Assembly: GCF_023806565.1 (NCBI RefSeq)
Contig: NZ_JAMTDV010000128.1
Coordinates: 1 to 64,000, forward strand
Source of the DNA: Accumulibacter sp.
Lineage (GTDB): Bacteria; Pseudomonadota; Gammaproteobacteria; Burkholderiales; Rhodocyclaceae
Length of the DNA: 64,000 nt
Reading direction: 5' to 3'
Shown: piece by piece, positions 1 through 11,213 of the stretch
Position numbering within the stretch: the first letter of the stretch is position 1
Layout: each line of letters begins with the position of its first letter
Notes under the pieces: model-generated
The model's input: only the letters and a program-made list of their open reading frames with translations
Database searches by the model: none
What the model was told of the DNA's origin: nothing
Translations under genes and position numbers: made by a program

Positions 1-437
1 GTCCGAGGCGGTCAGCAGGCCGGGGAGCAGATCGTCCGGCGGAACTTCCGGAGTCGCTACCAGCGTGCCATCGGCCAGCGGCACGCGCAGCACCGGCGCC
101 TGTGCCCGGCTGATGAACTCGCGTTGCCTGCACGACGACTGGTAGCCGTACTGGCAGTGCGGACAGATATTGTCCGAAGTCGCGAACGAGCCGACGACGA
201 ATGTCCGGGTCGGATCGAACGGACGGCGCTACCGACTTCCCCGACGATGCCGCAGTACTCGTGGCCCATGGGCAGTGGGCGGTCGGCCCGCTGCAGTCCG
301 CGATACGGCCAGAGGTCCGACCCGCAGACGCAGGTCGCCGAGATGCGAATCACTGCGTCGGTGGGCTCGACGATTCTCGGCGTTTCGCGGCTTTCCAGGC
401 GGATGTCGCGTGCCCCGTAAAGGACGGTGGCAAGCAT
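1..437 (-). pseudogene. Zinc-dependent alcohol dehydrogenase, N-terminal part, frameshifted and cut by the window edge
   Basis: Starts at the ATG at 437. The first 78 or so residues read as the GroES-like domain of a medium-chain Zn-dependent dehydrogenase: CVCGSD near residues 36-41 supplies the catalytic zinc cysteine (C38) and GHE at 58-60 the histidine and glutamate. Around 200-204 the frame breaks. Reading on in the next frame restores family sequence (FVVGSFATSD, then NICPHCQYGY), so one base appears to be missing. The downstream frame stays open to the window edge, where the gene is cut, so the Rossmann domain is not visible. Either a real pseudogene or a single-base assembly error; the clean continuation on both sides makes an error quite possible. 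The substrate cannot be told from this fragment. Confidence 0.7.
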
Positions 438-555
438 GGCCGTTCTCCTTCTGCAATGTTTGGCAGCAGCTATCGATGATAGGCGAACTCGCCATGTGGC
501 GGAGCGCGGCGGGCGCCTTTCCGCTCCGATTGGGCCGAGTGGTGGACTGGCACGC

Positions 556-590
556 AAAAAAAACCGCGCCCGTGTGGGCGCGGCTTTCGG
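556..590 (-). terminator. Rho-independent terminator of aceA
   Basis: Just past the aceA stop codon there is a perfect 8-bp GC stem (564-571 with 576-583, loop GTGT). On the minus strand it is followed by a run of eight T (556-563). This is a textbook intrinsic terminator for leftward transcription of aceA. Confidence 0.9.
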
Positions 591-613
591 GCTTCACGCT
601 GAGGCGCGGCGGC

Positions 614-1912
614 TCAGTGGAACTGCTCTTCCTCGGTCGAACCTGTGAGCGCGGTGACCGACGAGCTGCCGCCCTGGATGACGGTGGTGACGTCGTCGAA
701 GTAGCCGGTGCCGACTTCCTGCTGATGCGAGACGAAGGTGTAGCCGCGGTCGCGGGCAGCGAATTCGGGCTCCTGCACCTTTTCGACGTAGGCGGTCATG
801 CCGCGGGCGACGTAGTCCTGCGCCAGGTCGAACATGTGGTACCACATGTTGTGGATGCCGGCGAGGGTGATGAACTGGTACTTGTAGCCCATGGCGCCGA
901 GTTCCCGCTGGAACTTGGCGATCGTCGCGTCGTCGAGGTTCTTCTTCCAGTTGAACGACGGCGAGCAGTTGTACGCGAGCAGCTTGCCGGGGTGCTTGGC
1001 GCGCACGGCTTCGGCGAACTTGCGGGCGAATTCGAGATCGGGCGTGCCGGTTTCGCACCAGACGAGGTCGGCGTATTCGGCGTAGGCGACGGCGCGCGAA
1101 ATTGCCTGCTCGAGACCCTTGCGCGTCTTGTAGAAGCCTTCCGAGGTGCGCTCGCCGGTGACGAAGGGGGTGTCGTTGGAATCGCAGTCGGAGGTCAGCA
1201 GGTCGGCGGCTTCGGCGTCGGTACGCGCGATCACCAGCGTCGGCACGCCGCAGACGTCGGCCGCGAAGCGGGCGGCGATGAGCTTCTGCACCGCTTCCTG
1301 TGTCGGCACCAGGACCTTGCCGCCCATGTGGCCGCACTTCTTGACGGAAGCGAGCTGGTCTTCCCAGTGCACCCCGGCGGCGCCGGCGCGAATCATCGCT
1401 TTCATCAGTTCGAAGGCGTTCAGCACGCCGCCGAAACCGGCCTCGGCGTCGGCGACGATCGGCGCAAAGTAGTCGATGTAGCCCCTGTCACCGGGGTTGA
1501 TGTCCTTCGAGAACTGGATTTCGTCGGCGCGGCGGAACGAGTTGTTGATGCGCTCGACGACCTTCGGCACCGAGTCGACCGGGTACAGCGACTGGTCGGG
1601 ATACATCGCGGCGTACGAGTTGTTGTCGGCGGCGACCTGCCAGCCCGACAGATAGATCGCCTTGACGCCGGCCTTGACTTGCTGCATGGCCTGACCGCCG
1701 GTCAGCGCGCCCAGGCAGTTGACGTAGGGTTCATTGTTGACGAGATTCCAGAGCTTTTCGGCACCGCGGCGAGCGACGGTGTATTCGATCGGGAACGAAC
1801 CGCGCAGGCGGACGACATCGGCGGCCGAATAGCCGCGCTTGATTCCCTTCCAGCGGGGGTTTTCTGCCCAGTCTTTTTCCAGTTCGGCGATCTGTTGCTC
1901 TCTAGTGCTCAT
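614..1912 (-). CDS. aceA: Isocitrate lyase
   Basis: Cleaves isocitrate to glyoxylate and succinate, the first step of the glyoxylate shunt used for growth on acetate and other C2 units. The 432-aa protein has the family's length. It carries the catalytic loop KKCGHMGG at residues 191-198 (C193 the expected catalytic cysteine), preceded by HWEDQ, and NCSPSFNW further on. The ATG at 1912 is chosen because GAGGAAGAAG lies just upstream; an open frame runs further upstream but lacks family sequence. It stands alone: a promoter with an adjacent 14-bp palindrome lies upstream and a strong terminator downstream. No malate synthase is present in the window. Confidence 0.97.
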   Translation of the reverse strand: MSTREQQIAELEKDWAENPRWKGIKRGYSAADVVRLRGSFPIEYTVARRGAEKLWNLVNNEPYVNCLGALTGGQAMQQVKAGVKAIYLSGWQVAADNNSYAAMYPDQSLYPVDSVPKVVERINNSFRRADEIQFSKDINPGDRGYIDYFAPIVADAEAGFGGVLNAFELMKAMIRAGAAGVHWEDQLASVKKCGHMGGKVLVPTQEAVQKLIAARFAADVCGVPTLVIARTDAEAADLLTSDCDSNDTPFVTGERTSEGFYKTRKGLEQAISRAVAYAEYADLVWCETGTPDLEFARKFAEAVRAKHPGKLLAYNCSPSFNWKKNLDDATIAKFQRELGAMGYKYQFITLAGIHNMWYHMFDLAQDYVARGMTAYVEKVQEPEFAARDRGYTFVSHQQEVGTGYFDDVTTVIQGGSSSVTALTGSTEEEQFH

Positions 1913-2018
1913 GCTTCTTCCTCGCGAAAATTGTGAAGTGCGGTCAGGACCATGGCGACGCACCAAATTGGAACCGGTTGCCTTCCCGGGCACCAAATCT
2001 GGGCGACCAATGGCGTGC

Positions 2019-2063
2019 AGTATATAGGGCTTTCTGCCTGCCGACAACAGTCTTATATAAGAC
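2019..2063 (-). promoter_or_regulatory. aceA promoter with an adjacent perfect palindrome
   Basis: On the minus strand TTGTCG (2047-2042) and TATACT (2024-2019) are separated by exactly 17 bases, a good sigma-70-type promoter with an expected start near 2012 and a leader of about 100 bases. Directly upstream of the -35 box sits a perfect 14-bp palindrome, GTCTTATATAAGAC (2050-2063). Its position suggests a regulator contacting polymerase from just upstream, or a repressor site. The regulator is not identified. Confidence 0.7.
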
Positions 2064-2151
2064 ATAAGATGTATTTTTTGCTGCAGTGAAACAAGGATTT
2101 GTCGAGGTCTTCCCGGATTGCGAAAGGAAATTCTCTTTCGTGAAATGCCGA

Positions 2152-5100
2152 TCAGCCCGTTCGGCACGGGTCGTGATCGCTCGCCGGTGCGAAGACGAGT
2201 TCCGGCAGGACGACTTCCCAGCGTTCGCAGCGAATCCCGGCGCGGTATTCGGGTTCGCTGTCCTCACGGCGGCGAACGAGGATCGCGCCGACGCGCGCGG
2301 CGATGCAGTGCATGCCGGCCGGTGGGGTGTACGCGGCGGCGAGTCTGCCGACCACGTTCTCCCCGTCGTCGCGCAGCAGCCAGTGGCGGTGTTCGTGCCG
2401 CAGATGCAGCGTCGCGCTCGGCGTCAGTGCGGCGATCGCCTGCTGGATCGGGTGGGTGGGCGGATGGCGGCCGGCAAAGCTGAGATCGACCTCGCCGGGA
2501 TGGAGTTGCCGGTAGTACCAGGACAGTTCGGGGGCAGGGGGCGGCAGCGGTATGGCGCTACGGCGCAGCAGCGAGGGGCTGGCAGGCAATTGGTCGAGGA
2601 ACTGCTGGCCGCGGGCGAAGCGCGCCAGCAGCAGCGTCTGCCGGGCACGCGTCAGCGCCACGTAGTACAGCCGGCGCTCGGCGTCGGGATCTTCGTTCGC
2701 GGTTTCGCTGCCTGCCCGCCAGGCACCGTCGAGCACCGCGACGTGATCGAATTCGAGCCCCTTGGCACGGTGCGCGGTGAGCAGCAGCAGGCCGCACTGC
2801 CGGCGCCGCGCTTCGCGTCCCCATTCCGCCAGCCATTCGATGAAGTGCCGGCGTGGCAACTCGGAGTTGCCGGTCTCGCGGCCATATTCGTCCACTGCTT
2901 CCGCGAGCATCTGGCGTTGTGGGCTGTCCGCTTGCCGGGCAAGCCAGGCGGCAATCGTTCGCGCGTCGAGGAGAGACTGGGCTTCCTCGTGCAGCCAGGC
3001 GAGCAACAGTTGCGTGTCGCGCTGGCGCCAGAATTGCGCGCTTTCCTCGTTGGCCATCTGCACCGGAATGCCGCGCACTTCGCAAAGGCTGCGCAGCGGC
3101 TGCAGCCATTTCCATTCGCGGGCGATCACCGCGCAGCGTGCCCAGTCCCATGCGGGCGCCAGGCCGGCCAGACGCTGCAGTTCGCCGAGCACGGCGATCG
3201 CCTGCGTGCGTGCGTCGCTGCCGGCGGGCAGGATCTGAACGCGGCCGCTGGCGACCGGATCGAGCTTCGCCCAGGCGCCGCCGGCCGGCTCCCGCCGGCG
3301 CGCACGGTCGATGCGAATGGGATGCGCCGCCTTCATCCGGTTGGCGGCTGGCGCGATCAGGCGATTGGCGACGTCGATCAGGTGCGCCGTGGCACGGTAG
3401 TTGTCGACGAGCGGGACGGTGCGCGCGGCATAGTCGCTCTCGAAGCGACGGATGAATTCGACCGAAGCGCCGTTGAAGGCGTAGATGTTCTGGTCGTCGT
3501 CGCCGACCGCGAAGAGATTGAGGCGACTCTCCTCGTCGCTGCGGCTGCGTCCGGCGAGCGCGCCGATCAGTTCGTATTGCTGCGGCCCGATGTCCTGGTA
3601 CTCATCGACGAGAATCCAGCGAAAGCCGGCGAGCACGCGGTCACGCAGCCTTTCCGCATCGGCGTCCGCTTGCTCCGGCGACCGCGCGTCGCCCTTGAGC
3701 AGATCGATCGCCCGCTGGCGGATGGCGTGCAGTTCGGCTTCGAAGCCTTCGTCGGCCAGCCGTTCGCGCCCGACGAAGCTGGCGCCAACGAGCCGCATGG
3801 CCAGCGCATCGCAGGTGAGGACGCCAACTCCGCGTGCGTCGTCGCCGATCAGTTCGCCCAGGCGCTGGCGGATCTGCGCCGCGGCGTGGCGGTTGTAGGC
3901 CAGCGCCAGAATGCCGCGCGGATTTTCGCGGCGAACGCGCAGCAGATAGGCGATGCGATGCACGAGGACGCGTGTCTTGCCCGATCCCGGGCCGGCGAGA
4001 ACCAGCACGTTGGCGTTTTCGCGGTCGTCGGCGACGATTCCCTGTTGCACGGGGTTGGCGAGGGCTTCCACGATCCGTCGCCAGGAGTCGGGCGTCGTCT
4101 GCCGTGCGAGTTCGCCCTCGCGTTCGGGTAGCCAGCGCTGCAGGAACTGGTCGCGCGGCAAGTGGAAATAGTCGAGCGTCAGGCGCAGCGCTTCGGCCAT
4201 CGTCTGCAGACCGCGCAGCACGTACTCGGCCATCACGTGAATCTGCAGCACCTGCTCTTCGTAGTGCAGCTTGAGCGGCGCGAAGTCGGGTTGCCGGAAC
4301 TGCCGCTTCCAGTCGGCGTCGAGCCGGATCGTCATCGCCGGACGGAATACCGCCAGGCCCTTGTTGAGGCGAATCGCTTCCTGTTCGTGCAGCCAGAGCA
4401 GCGCGCGGTCGAGCAGGCGGGAAGTCTCCCTGACCTCCGACTTGAGCAGCAGGTCGGCTTCGAGTGCCGCGAGCAGGCGGCCCAGCGTAGTTTCGGCGAG
4501 CTGGTCGGCGCCACGCGCGCCGCTCGGCAGACAGGCGAGCAGGTGAGCGAGCAGGTGGCCGCCGGCGGTACGCCGCAACTGCGCCGTTTTCACCAGGTTT
4601 GCCCAGTCGCGCTGCAGCGTGATCGCCACCGTTTCCGCGTCGACCCGGCGCAGCGCGATGCTGCCGATGCCGCCTTCGTCGTTGCGGCCATCGCCGGCGA
4701 GGCCGGCGAGCAGGCGGCGCAGGCGCTCCGGCAGCGCACTGGCGTGGCCGTCATCGTGCAGGCGCTGTGCCAGCAGGCGCAGGTGCAGCAGCGAGGACTC
4801 GCCGCGCTCGAGATCGGGCGCCTGCTCGCGCAACAGTTCGATCAGCGACACTTCGAGCCGCGCTGCCCGCTCCAGACGCTGCGTCGACGAATCCTCGACG
4901 CCGGCGCGCAGGTAGGCGGTCAGTGCGGTGTCGTTGCTGGCGATTCCGAGTCGTTCGAGATCGTACAGTGCCTTGCGCAGATTTTCCGGGCTCAGGCCGC
5001 TGACGACCATCAACTCGTCGGTCGACAGACCCTCGTCGGCGGCTGCACCGATCAGCGCCTCGACCAGTGCCAGCAACTGCCGCTGATAGTCGCCCTGCAG

Positions 5101-7260
5101 AGCGGCGCGCGCCAGCCGCTGCCGCGCCTGTTCGACCGAGCCGACGCGCAGCGACGAGGGGAAGACCTGCACCCGGTTCTCTTCACGGCGCAGCAGGTGG
5201 GCTTCCTCGAGCCAGCAGACGGCGGTGCGCACGCGCGTGTCGTCGGTGGCGCTGTCGCGCGCGAAGCCACCGTCCTCGTCCTCGGCGAGGATTTCGCCGG
5301 CGGTGGCGATCACTTCGCCGTCGCCGCGCTTCTTGCGGTCGAGCTGGCGCAGCGAGCGCAGGATCGCCTGGATTTCCTTGCGCGTGAGTCGCGAGCGCGC
5401 CGACATGCCGAACTGCCGCTCGACATCCTCGGGCGCGTAGAGCAATACACAACGCGCCGCCTGCTGATCACGGCCGGCGCGTCCGGCTTCCTGCAGATAG
5501 TTTTCGAGCGAGCCGGGAATGTCGGCGTGGATCACCAGGCGAACGTCGGGCTTGTCGATTCCCATGCCGAAGGCGTTGGTCGCGGCAATCACGCGCAGTT
5601 CGCCGGCGATGAACGCTTGCTGCACGTTCTTTCTGCTTTCCGGCGGCAGCCCGGCATGGAAGTGGGCCGCCGCCAGACCTTTCTGCGCCAGAAAGGCGGA
5701 CACTTCCTCAGTGTTCCCGCGCGTCGAGCAATAGACGATGGCGCCGCCCGGCGCGTCTGCGCGCAGTTCGGCAGTCAGCAGTTCGTGGATGTGCGCCAGC
5801 TTCTCGGCGGGAGTGGTCGGCAGCACGGAGAAATCGAGGTTGCTGCGGCTGGCGCCACCATCGAAACAGCAAAGGTCGACGCCGACCTTTTCGGCGAAGT
5901 GCGCGACGATGTCGGCGACGACATCCGGTTTGGCAGTCGCGGTCAGGCACATTACCGGCGGCAGCGGGCCGTCGCCGGCCTTTTCGCGGATGAAGCGCCC
6001 GACGTAGCGATAATCAGGACGAAAATCGTGTCCCCACTTCGACAGGCAATGCGCTTCGTCGAGCACCCAGGCGCCGATCTCGCGTTGCGCGAGCACCTTG
6101 CGCAGCGTCGGGTTGCGCAGTTGCTCGGGCGAGACGATCACGATGCCGGCGTCGCCGAGGCGCACACGGTCGAGCGCGTCGGCACGCTCGGGCAGAGAGA
6201 GCAGGCCGTTGATCGCCACGCAGCATTCGATGCCGCGCGCCCGCAATCCGGCAACCTGGTCGGCCATCAGTGCCACCAGCGGCGAAATGACCATGGTCAG
6301 CGCACCGGTCTTGGCAAAGCGCGACAGTGCCGGGATCTGATAGCAAAGCGACTTGCCGGTGCCGGTCGGCAGGATGGCGAGCAGGTGTTGCCCGGCGAGC
6401 GCCGCTTCGACGATCTTCCGTTGCAGCGGCTGACCGTCGGCGTCGGCCGGCTCCGGGCGGAATGCGGCAAAACCGAAGTGGCGGGCGAGTTCCCTGTCTG
6501 CATCATGGTACTCGCTGCACCACGGGCAATCGGTTCTTCGGCAGGAAAGGTCACGCAGCCGCCGGAGCAGCAGGGCGGTGTCGGGGAATTGATGGCGAAC
6601 CCACGGCGGCAGCACCGAATTGCCGCCGGCGACCGACAGCCAGGCGAGTGCGTAGGCGAGCGACCAGTTACCGTGTGCAGCATCGTCGACCATCTGCCGG
6701 GCGTGCTCGGGGCAGCCCTTGTCCGCCAGCAGGCGCGCAATCGCCGCCCGTGCTTCGCCGTCGCTCGGGCGCAGCTGGCGGCGCAGGGTGGCAAACAGGC
6801 TGTTGATCCCCGAGAGCCGCTGATCGAGCGTCGTCAGCCAGTGCCAGGCGAGCATCAGTTCCGGCGCCTCGCGCTGGCGTTGGTGCAAGGCGCGGTACTG
6901 GTCGTGGAAAAGATCGAGAGTCAGTTGCGCGTCGAGCAAGGGATCGTTGAGCTGCCCACGCTTGAGTCCGCCGTCCTGATAGTGTTTGACCAGGCGGTGA
7001 TAGGGGTGGCGCGGAAAGGCCAGCGGATTGAGCCACAGGGTATCGATCACCGGCAGCGCGAGCAGCCGCAGGCGAGGCTCGGCGGCGGTGAGATGCGGGC
7101 GGTCGAAATGGAGGAAGTTGTGGCCGAGGAGAAAGGCGCAGCCGTCAGCCAGCGCGTCCAGGCGGGTGAGCGCGGCCGCCAGGTCGCCGCCGGCGAAGCG
7201 CAGGTTCTCGCCGTCGTTTCCACGCACTGCCGCAAGCTGCCGGATGCGCCCGCTGCGCAC
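2152..7260 (-). CDS. DEDDh exonuclease / RecQ helicase / UvrD helicase fusion protein
   Basis: About 1,700 residues carrying two helicase engines. RecQ-type SF2 part: Walker A LPTGTGKS at about 297-304, DEAH at 401-404 followed by [11 protein letters not shown], then TATAKPDV and GRAGRDQQ. UvrD-type SF1 part: GPGSGKT near 1090, DEYQD near 1217, [20 protein letters not shown] and YYVALTRAR near 1530. The N-terminus looks like a DEDD exonuclease (GHNFLHFD near 46). Its motif I (SIDLEVG) is encoded just upstream of the GTG at 7260 given here, so the true start must lie between 7261 and about 7340, where only CTG-type codons are in frame. A cysteine cluster (CRRTDCPWC) lies between the exonuclease and RecQ parts. 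Probably DNA repair or recombination; a defence role is possible but unproven. Confidence 0.85.
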   Translation of the reverse strand: MRSGRIRQLAAVRGNDGENLRFAGGDLAAALTRLDALADGCAFLLGHNFLHFDRPHLTAAEPRLRLLALPVIDTLWLNPLAFPRHPYHRLVKHYQDGGLKRGQLNDPLLDAQLTLDLFHDQYRALHQRQREAPELMLAWHWLTTLDQRLSGINSLFATLRRQLRPSDGEARAAIARLLADKGCPEHARQMVDDAAHGNWSLAYALAWLSVAGGNSVLPPWVRHQFPDTALLLRRLRDLSCRRTDCPWCSEYHDADRELARHFGFAAFRPEPADADGQPLQRKIVEAALAGQHLLAILPTGTGKSLCYQIPALSRFAKTGALTMVISPLVALMADQVAGLRARGIECCVAINGLLSLPERADALDRVRLGDAGIVIVSPEQLRNPTLRKVLAQREIGAWVLDEAHCLSKWGHDFRPDYRYVGRFIREKAGDGPLPPVMCLTATAKPDVVADIVAHFAEKVGVDLCCFDGGASRSNLDFSVLPTTPAEKLAHIHELLTAELRADAPGGAIVYCSTRGNTEEVSAFLAQKGLAAAHFHAGLPPESRKNVQQAFIAGELRVIAATNAFGMGIDKPDVRLVIHADIPGSLENYLQEAGRAGRDQQAARCVLLYAPEDVERQFGMSARSRLTRKEIQAILRSLRQLDRKKRGDGEVIATAGEILAEDEDGGFARDSATDDTRVRTAVCWLEEAHLLRREENRVQVFPSSLRVGSVEQARQRLARAALQGDYQRQLLALVEALIGAAADEGLSTDELMVVSGLSPENLRKALYDLERLGIASNDTALTAYLRAGVEDSSTQRLERAARLEVSLIELLREQAPDLERGESSLLHLRLLAQRLHDDGHASALPERLRRLLAGLAGDGRNDEGGIGSIALRRVDAETVAITLQRDWANLVKTAQLRRTAGGHLLAHLLACLPSGARGADQLAETTLGRLLAALEADLLLKSEVRETSRLLDRALLWLHEQEAIRLNKGLAVFRPAMTIRLDADWKRQFRQPDFAPLKLHYEEQVLQIHVMAEYVLRGLQTMAEALRLTLDYFHLPRDQFLQRWLPEREGELARQTTPDSWRRIVEALANPVQQGIVADDRENANVLVLAGPGSGKTRVLVHRIAYLLRVRRENPRGILALAYNRHAAAQIRQRLGELIGDDARGVGVLTCDALAMRLVGASFVGRERLADEGFEAELHAIRQRAIDLLKGDARSPEQADADAERLRDRVLAGFRWILVDEYQDIGPQQYELIGALAGRSRSDEESRLNLFAVGDDDQNIYAFNGASVEFIRRFESDYAARTVPLVDNYRATAHLIDVANRLIAPAANRMKAAHPIRIDRARRREPAGGAWAKLDPVASGRVQILPAGSDARTQAIAVLGELQRLAGLAPAWDWARCAVIAREWKWLQPLRSLCEVRGIPVQMANEESAQFWRQRDTQLLLAWLHEEAQSLLDARTIAAWLARQADSPQRQMLAEAVDEYGRETGNSELPRRHFIEWLAEWGREARRRQCGLLLLTAHRAKGLEFDHVAVLDGAWRAGSETANEDPDAERRLYYVALTRARQTLLLARFARGQQFLDQLPASPSLLRRSAIPLPPPAPELSWYYRQLHPGEVDLSFAGRHPPTHPIQQAIAALTPSATLHLRHEHRHWLLRDDGENVVGRLAAAYTPPAGMHCIAARVGAILVRRREDSEPEYRAGIRCERWEVVLPELVFAPASDHDPCRTG

Positions 7261-7337
7261 GCCGACCTCGAGGTCGATCGACAGGCAGTTGGGTTGGCGG
7301 GGCAGGGGGTCTGGAGGGGAGGGCGTTGCCAGGATCG

Positions 7338-7850
7338 CTACTTGTACTTGCTGTCCATTTCGCGTGCCGCCCGGATCATGTCTGCATCGAGCACGGCGGT
7401 ATCGGTTCCGTAACAGCTCATCAGTTCGATTTCCTCGAAAGCCGGGGATTCCACACCAGAATCCGGCTGGCCGGCGTTCATCGCCTCGTAGTGTTGTCCC
7501 CGCCAGCGTGCGATCATCATTTCCTGTTCGCTCAGGCCGGTGTTCATGCCGGGAGGGACCTCGACGCCGAGCTCGATCAGCGTCTTGACGACTTCGGATC
7601 GCTTGCCGCGAATGGCCATCGACAGGGGTGAAGTCGGCTGCGAATTATCGGGATAGTTGGCTCTTGCGCCGCGGCGGACCAGTTCCCGGACGATATCCGC
7701 GTAGCCCATGAAACACGCCACACCGAGCGGCAGGCCGGGGTCGCCGCGACCGTCGCGCAATTCGACGGGGGCGCCCGCATCAAGGACCGCCTGCACCTCC
7801 TGGAGGCGGCCCGAACGAATGGCTTTGAGCAGGTCGATGGCAGCATTCAC
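7338..7850 (-). CDS. Ankyrin-repeat protein
   Basis: 170 residues, read from a GTG at 7850 with GGAG a few bases upstream. Residues 1-105 show roughly three ankyrin-type repeats (AAIDLLKAIRSGRLQEVQAV, then PLGVACFMGYADIVRELVRR, then PLSMAIRGKRSEVVKTLIEL). An acidic tail without a recognised fold follows. No signal peptide or membrane segment is visible, so it is probably cytoplasmic. It lies between the rraA-like gene and the helicase fusion on the same strand. The helicase's missing exonuclease start falls in the short gap just past this gene's stop, so the two may be co-translated. The partner is unknown. Confidence 0.8.
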   Translation of the reverse strand: MNAAIDLLKAIRSGRLQEVQAVLDAGAPVELRDGRGDPGLPLGVACFMGYADIVRELVRRGARANYPDNSQPTSPLSMAIRGKRSEVVKTLIELGVEVPPGMNTGLSEQEMMIARWRGQHYEAMNAGQPDSGVESPAFEEIELMSCYGTDTAVLDADMIRAAREMDSKYK

Positions 7851-7981
7851 AGGTACTCTCCGATTGATGCAAATTCAGCGCAGCGTACGAAGTATCTCCG
7901 CTATCGGGACCTGGGTCAATTCTTGCTCTTCTTTCGCCACCGCCAGGATGGGCCGTTGCCGCCGGCACGACCCCTGGTGCT

Positions 7982-8476
7982 TCATGTGAGGGGCTGCTCG
8001 CTGACGACGATTCCGTCCCCGTCGACATAAATCCACTCGCCGGGTCGGAAGGTGACCCCGCCGAAAATGACGGCGAGATCGCGGTCGCCGGCTCCCTTCT
8101 TGACGCTTTTCAGCGGGTGCGTGTCCAGCGCGCGCAGGCCGAGGTCGATTCCGCCGATGTCGCCCGAATCACGAATGCAGCCGTAGACGACGATTCCTTC
8201 CCAGCCGTTGGCGTTCGCCAGGATGGCCAACTGATCGCCGACCAGTGCGCAGCGCAGGGAGCCGCCACCGTCGATCACCAACACCTTGCCGTGGCCGTCG
8301 GCAGCAAGTGCCTCGCGTACCAGGCTGTTGTCCTCGAACAGCTTGAGCGTGACGATCTGGCCGCTGAAGACAGGGCGGCCACCGTAGGGCCGGAACATCG
8401 GGGAGACGACCCGGACGCTGCCGTTCCGGATCCCGGCTTCGTTGTTGTCGAGGAGGTCTGGGGTCTTGAAAGTCAT
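7982..8476 (-). CDS. rraA: RraA-family protein (RNase E regulator or HMG/CHA aldolase type)
   Basis: 164 residues matching the RraA / class II aldolase-like family along its length. Clear landmarks are VIDGGGSLRCALVGDQLA and YGCIRDSGDI; the latter contains the Arg-Asp pair used by the aldolase members to bind metal and oxaloacetate-type substrates. E. coli RraA binds RNase E and lowers its activity, while related proteins are 4-hydroxy-4-methyl-2-oxoglutarate aldolases; sequence alone does not separate these roles. The gene follows clpA on the same strand after 61 bases, so it may be in the clpS-clpA transcript. Confidence 0.88.
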   Translation of the reverse strand: MTFKTPDLLDNNEAGIRNGSVRVVSPMFRPYGGRPVFSGQIVTLKLFEDNSLVREALAADGHGKVLVIDGGGSLRCALVGDQLAILANANGWEGIVVYGCIRDSGDIGGIDLGLRALDTHPLKSVKKGAGDRDLAVIFGGVTFRPGEWIYVDGDGIVVSEQPLT

Positions 8477-8537
8477 GCTGCTCGTCTCGCTGGTCCTGGA
8501 TTCGGGAATTGGTCATGCCCTGCGACAACGCCCGCTC

Positions 8538-10796
8538 TCAGGCGATGACCTCGGGTTCTTCCTCGAAGATCAGTTTAACTTTCGCGTCGTCGTCGAGATC
8601 GACGGTAACGTGGCCACCGGCAGCGAGTCGCCCGAAGAGGAGTTCATCGGCCAGCGAGGCACGAATCGTGTCCTGTATCAGCCGCGCCATCGGACGCGCG
8701 CCCATCAGCGGATCGAATCCCTTGGCCGCCAGGTGTTCCTTGAGCTTCGCGGTAAACACGGCTTCGACCTTCTTGTCGTGCAGTTGCGTCTCGAGCTGCA
8801 TCAGGAACTTGTCGACCACGCGCAGGATGACATCGTGGTCGAGTGACCTGAACGAGATGCAGGCATCGATCCGGTTGCGGAATTCGGGTGTGAAGATCCG
8901 CTTGATCTCGGCCATTTCGTCGCCCGCCTGGCGGCTTGGCGTGAATCCCATCAGGGACTTCTGGATGGCCTCCTGGCCGGCATTGGTGGTCATGATGATC
9001 ACCACGTTGCGGAAATCCGCCTTGCGTCCGTTGTTGTCGGTCAGCGTGCCATGGTCCATCACCTGCAGCAGGATGTTGTAGATGTCGGGATGCGCCTTTT
9101 CGATCTCGTCGAGCAATAGAACACTGTAGGGCTTCTTGGTGATTGCTTCGGTCAACAGCCCGCCCTGGTCGAAACCGACGTAACCCGGCGGCGCGCCAAT
9201 CAGGCGTGAGACAGCGTGCCTTTCCATGTACTCCGACATGTCGAAACGTACCAGATCGTTGCCCAGGCAGTACGCGAGTTGTTTGGCGACTTCGGTTTTG
9301 CCGACACCGGTGGGACCCGAGAAAAGGAAGCTGCCGATCGGCTTGCCTGGGTTGCCGAGGCCGGAGCGGGCCATCTTGATCGCCTTGGCAAGCGCGTCGA
9401 TCGCGGCGTCCTGGCCGAAGACGACAGCCTTGAGGTCGCGGTCGAGGTTCCTCAGGTTGTTCCGGTCGTCGGACGAGACGTGCGTCGAAGGAATCCGCGC
9501 GATCTTGGCAACGATCTCCTCGATGTCGATCTTGCCGATCATTTTTTTCTGCCGGGATTTGGGCAGGATGCGCTGTGCGGCGCCGGCTTCGTCGATCACG
9601 TCGATTGCCTTGTCGGGCAGATGGCGGTCGGGGATGAAACGCACCGAGAGTTCGACCGCCGAGGTCAGCGCGGCAGCCGAGTACTTGATGCCGTGGTGCG
9701 ATTCGAAGCGGGACTTGAGTCCTTTGAGAATCTCGACCGCTTCGGCGCTCGACGGTTCGTTCACGTCGATCTTCTGGAACCGCCGCGATAGTGCGTGGTC
9801 CTTCTCGAAAATGCCGCGGTATTCGTTGTAGGTGGTCGCGCCGATGCACTTCAGCTGCCCGGTCGAAAGCGCCGGCTTGAGCAGGTTCGATGCGTCGAGG
9901 GTGCCGCCTGAGGCAGACCCGGCACCGATCAGGGTGTGAATCTCGTCGATGAAGAGAATCGCCTGCGGGTTTTCGCTGAGCTGCTTGAGCACCCCCTTGA
10001 GACGCTGTTCAAAGTCGCCGCGATATTTCGTGCCGGCCAGCAGCGAGCCCATGTCGAGACAGTAGACGTTCGCCTTGGCGAGGATCTCGGGAATGTCGGA
10101 TTCGACGATCCTGCGCGCGAGCCCTTCGGCGATGGCGGTCTTGCCGACGCCCGCCTCGCCGACCAGCAGGGGATTGTTCTTGCGCCGACGGCAGAGCGTC
10201 TGGATCACCCGTTCGAGTTCCTGATCACGGCCGATCAGAGGATCGATCTTGCCCTGCAGGGCCAAGGCATTGAGATTGATGGTATAGCTCTCCAGTGGTC
10301 CGGATGCGCTCTGCGGTTCGCTTTCCGCCTCGGATTCGGGCTCGTTGCGCGGCGCGCTCTGCGGCACCTTGCTGATTCCATGCGAGATGAAATTGACCAC
10401 GTCGAGACGGCTGACTCCCTGTTTCTGCAGGTAATACACTGCGTGCGAATCCTTCTCGCCGAAGATGGCGACGAGAACGTTGGCACCGTTGACTTCCTTG
10501 CGACCGGACGACTGGACGTGCAGGATTGCCCGCTGGATCACCCGCTGAAAACCGAGCGTCGGCTGCGTGTCGATTTCATCGTCGCCGGCGACGGTGGGTG
10601 TGTGCTCGCCGATGAATCGAGTCAGATCCCTGCGCAGTTGCTCGATTCCGGCGCCACAGGCGCGCAGCGCGTCGGCTGCCGAGGGGTTGTCGAGCAGCGC
10701 CAGCAGCAGGTGTTCTACGGTAATGAACTCGTGACGCTTTTGCCGCGCCTCGACAAACGCCATGTGCAAGCTGACTTCCAGTTCCTGCGCAATCAT
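8538..10796 (-). CDS. clpA: ATP-dependent Clp protease ATP-binding subunit ClpA
   Basis: Hexameric AAA+ unfoldase that feeds substrates into the ClpP protease. The 752-aa length is typical. Residues 1-140 are the double Clp N domain that docks ClpS; the first AAA module has Walker A GEAGVGKT at 213-220 and the second has GPTGVGKT near 494-501. The ATG at 10796 is preceded by GGAGG and shares its A with the clpS stop codon (TGATG), so the pair is translationally coupled. An acidic linker rich in Glu and Ser (about 151-167) joins the N domain to the first AAA module. ClpP is not encoded here. Confidence 0.97.
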   Translation of the reverse strand: MIAQELEVSLHMAFVEARQKRHEFITVEHLLLALLDNPSAADALRACGAGIEQLRRDLTRFIGEHTPTVAGDDEIDTQPTLGFQRVIQRAILHVQSSGRKEVNGANVLVAIFGEKDSHAVYYLQKQGVSRLDVVNFISHGISKVPQSAPRNEPESEAESEPQSASGPLESYTINLNALALQGKIDPLIGRDQELERVIQTLCRRRKNNPLLVGEAGVGKTAIAEGLARRIVESDIPEILAKANVYCLDMGSLLAGTKYRGDFEQRLKGVLKQLSENPQAILFIDEIHTLIGAGSASGGTLDASNLLKPALSTGQLKCIGATTYNEYRGIFEKDHALSRRFQKIDVNEPSSAEAVEILKGLKSRFESHHGIKYSAAALTSAVELSVRFIPDRHLPDKAIDVIDEAGAAQRILPKSRQKKMIGKIDIEEIVAKIARIPSTHVSSDDRNNLRNLDRDLKAVVFGQDAAIDALAKAIKMARSGLGNPGKPIGSFLFSGPTGVGKTEVAKQLAYCLGNDLVRFDMSEYMERHAVSRLIGAPPGYVGFDQGGLLTEAITKKPYSVLLLDEIEKAHPDIYNILLQVMDHGTLTDNNGRKADFRNVVIIMTTNAGQEAIQKSLMGFTPSRQAGDEMAEIKRIFTPEFRNRIDACISFRSLDHDVILRVVDKFLMQLETQLHDKKVEAVFTAKLKEHLAAKGFDPLMGARPMARLIQDTIRASLADELLFGRLAAGGHVTVDLDDDAKVKLIFEEEPEVIA

Positions 10797-11104
10797 CAGT
10801 TTTCCTCCATTACGCACGCCAGGGGATGCTGGTTGCTGCGTGCGAAGGTTGTGACTTGTTGAACCTTCGTGGCTGCCACGTCACGCGAATAGACGCCGCA
10901 GACGCCACGGCCCTCGGTGTGGACCTTGAGCATGATGCGCGTCGCGTGCTCCCTATCGAGGCCGAAAAATCTTTGCAGAACGACGATGACGAAATCCATC
11001 GGGGTGAAATCGTCGTTCAACAACAGGACCTTGTAAAGTGGCGGCGGCGCAACTTGCGAGCGTTTTGCTTCGAGCAGCGAGCCGTCTTGATGCTTCGTGG
11101 CCAT
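10796..11104 (-). CDS. clpS: ATP-dependent Clp protease adaptor ClpS
   Basis: 102-aa adaptor that delivers N-degron substrates to ClpA. It begins with a short flexible N-terminal tail and then the conserved core: [16 protein letters not shown] (about residues 24-39), [13 protein letters not shown], and a C-terminal [12 protein letters not shown]. The DD pair and MLKVH histidine line the N-degron pocket in the family. It is immediately upstream of clpA with a 1-base stop/start overlap. It is transcribed away from the cold shock gene, and the two share the intergenic region 11105-11376. Confidence 0.97.
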   Translation of the reverse strand: MATKHQDGSLLEAKRSQVAPPPLYKVLLLNDDFTPMDFVIVVLQRFFGLDREHATRIMLKVHTEGRGVCGVYSRDVAATKVQQVTTFARSNQHPLACVMEEN

Positions 11105-11213
11105 GAGTGAATTCTAACCAGTCCTAGCGGATCCGCAATACCGGTGTCGGCCAATTTGCCGGTCCGGAAAACCACGTGGCGACCGTTTTGGATTGAAATC
11201 GCACCGAAAACGC

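Noticed and set aside
4162..7413. Very long open frame on the plus strand, over 1,000 codons, opposite the helicase fusion
   Set aside because: A shadow caused by high G+C. The minus strand has intact helicase motifs; the plus-strand product is Arg/Gln/Gly-rich without any family sequence.
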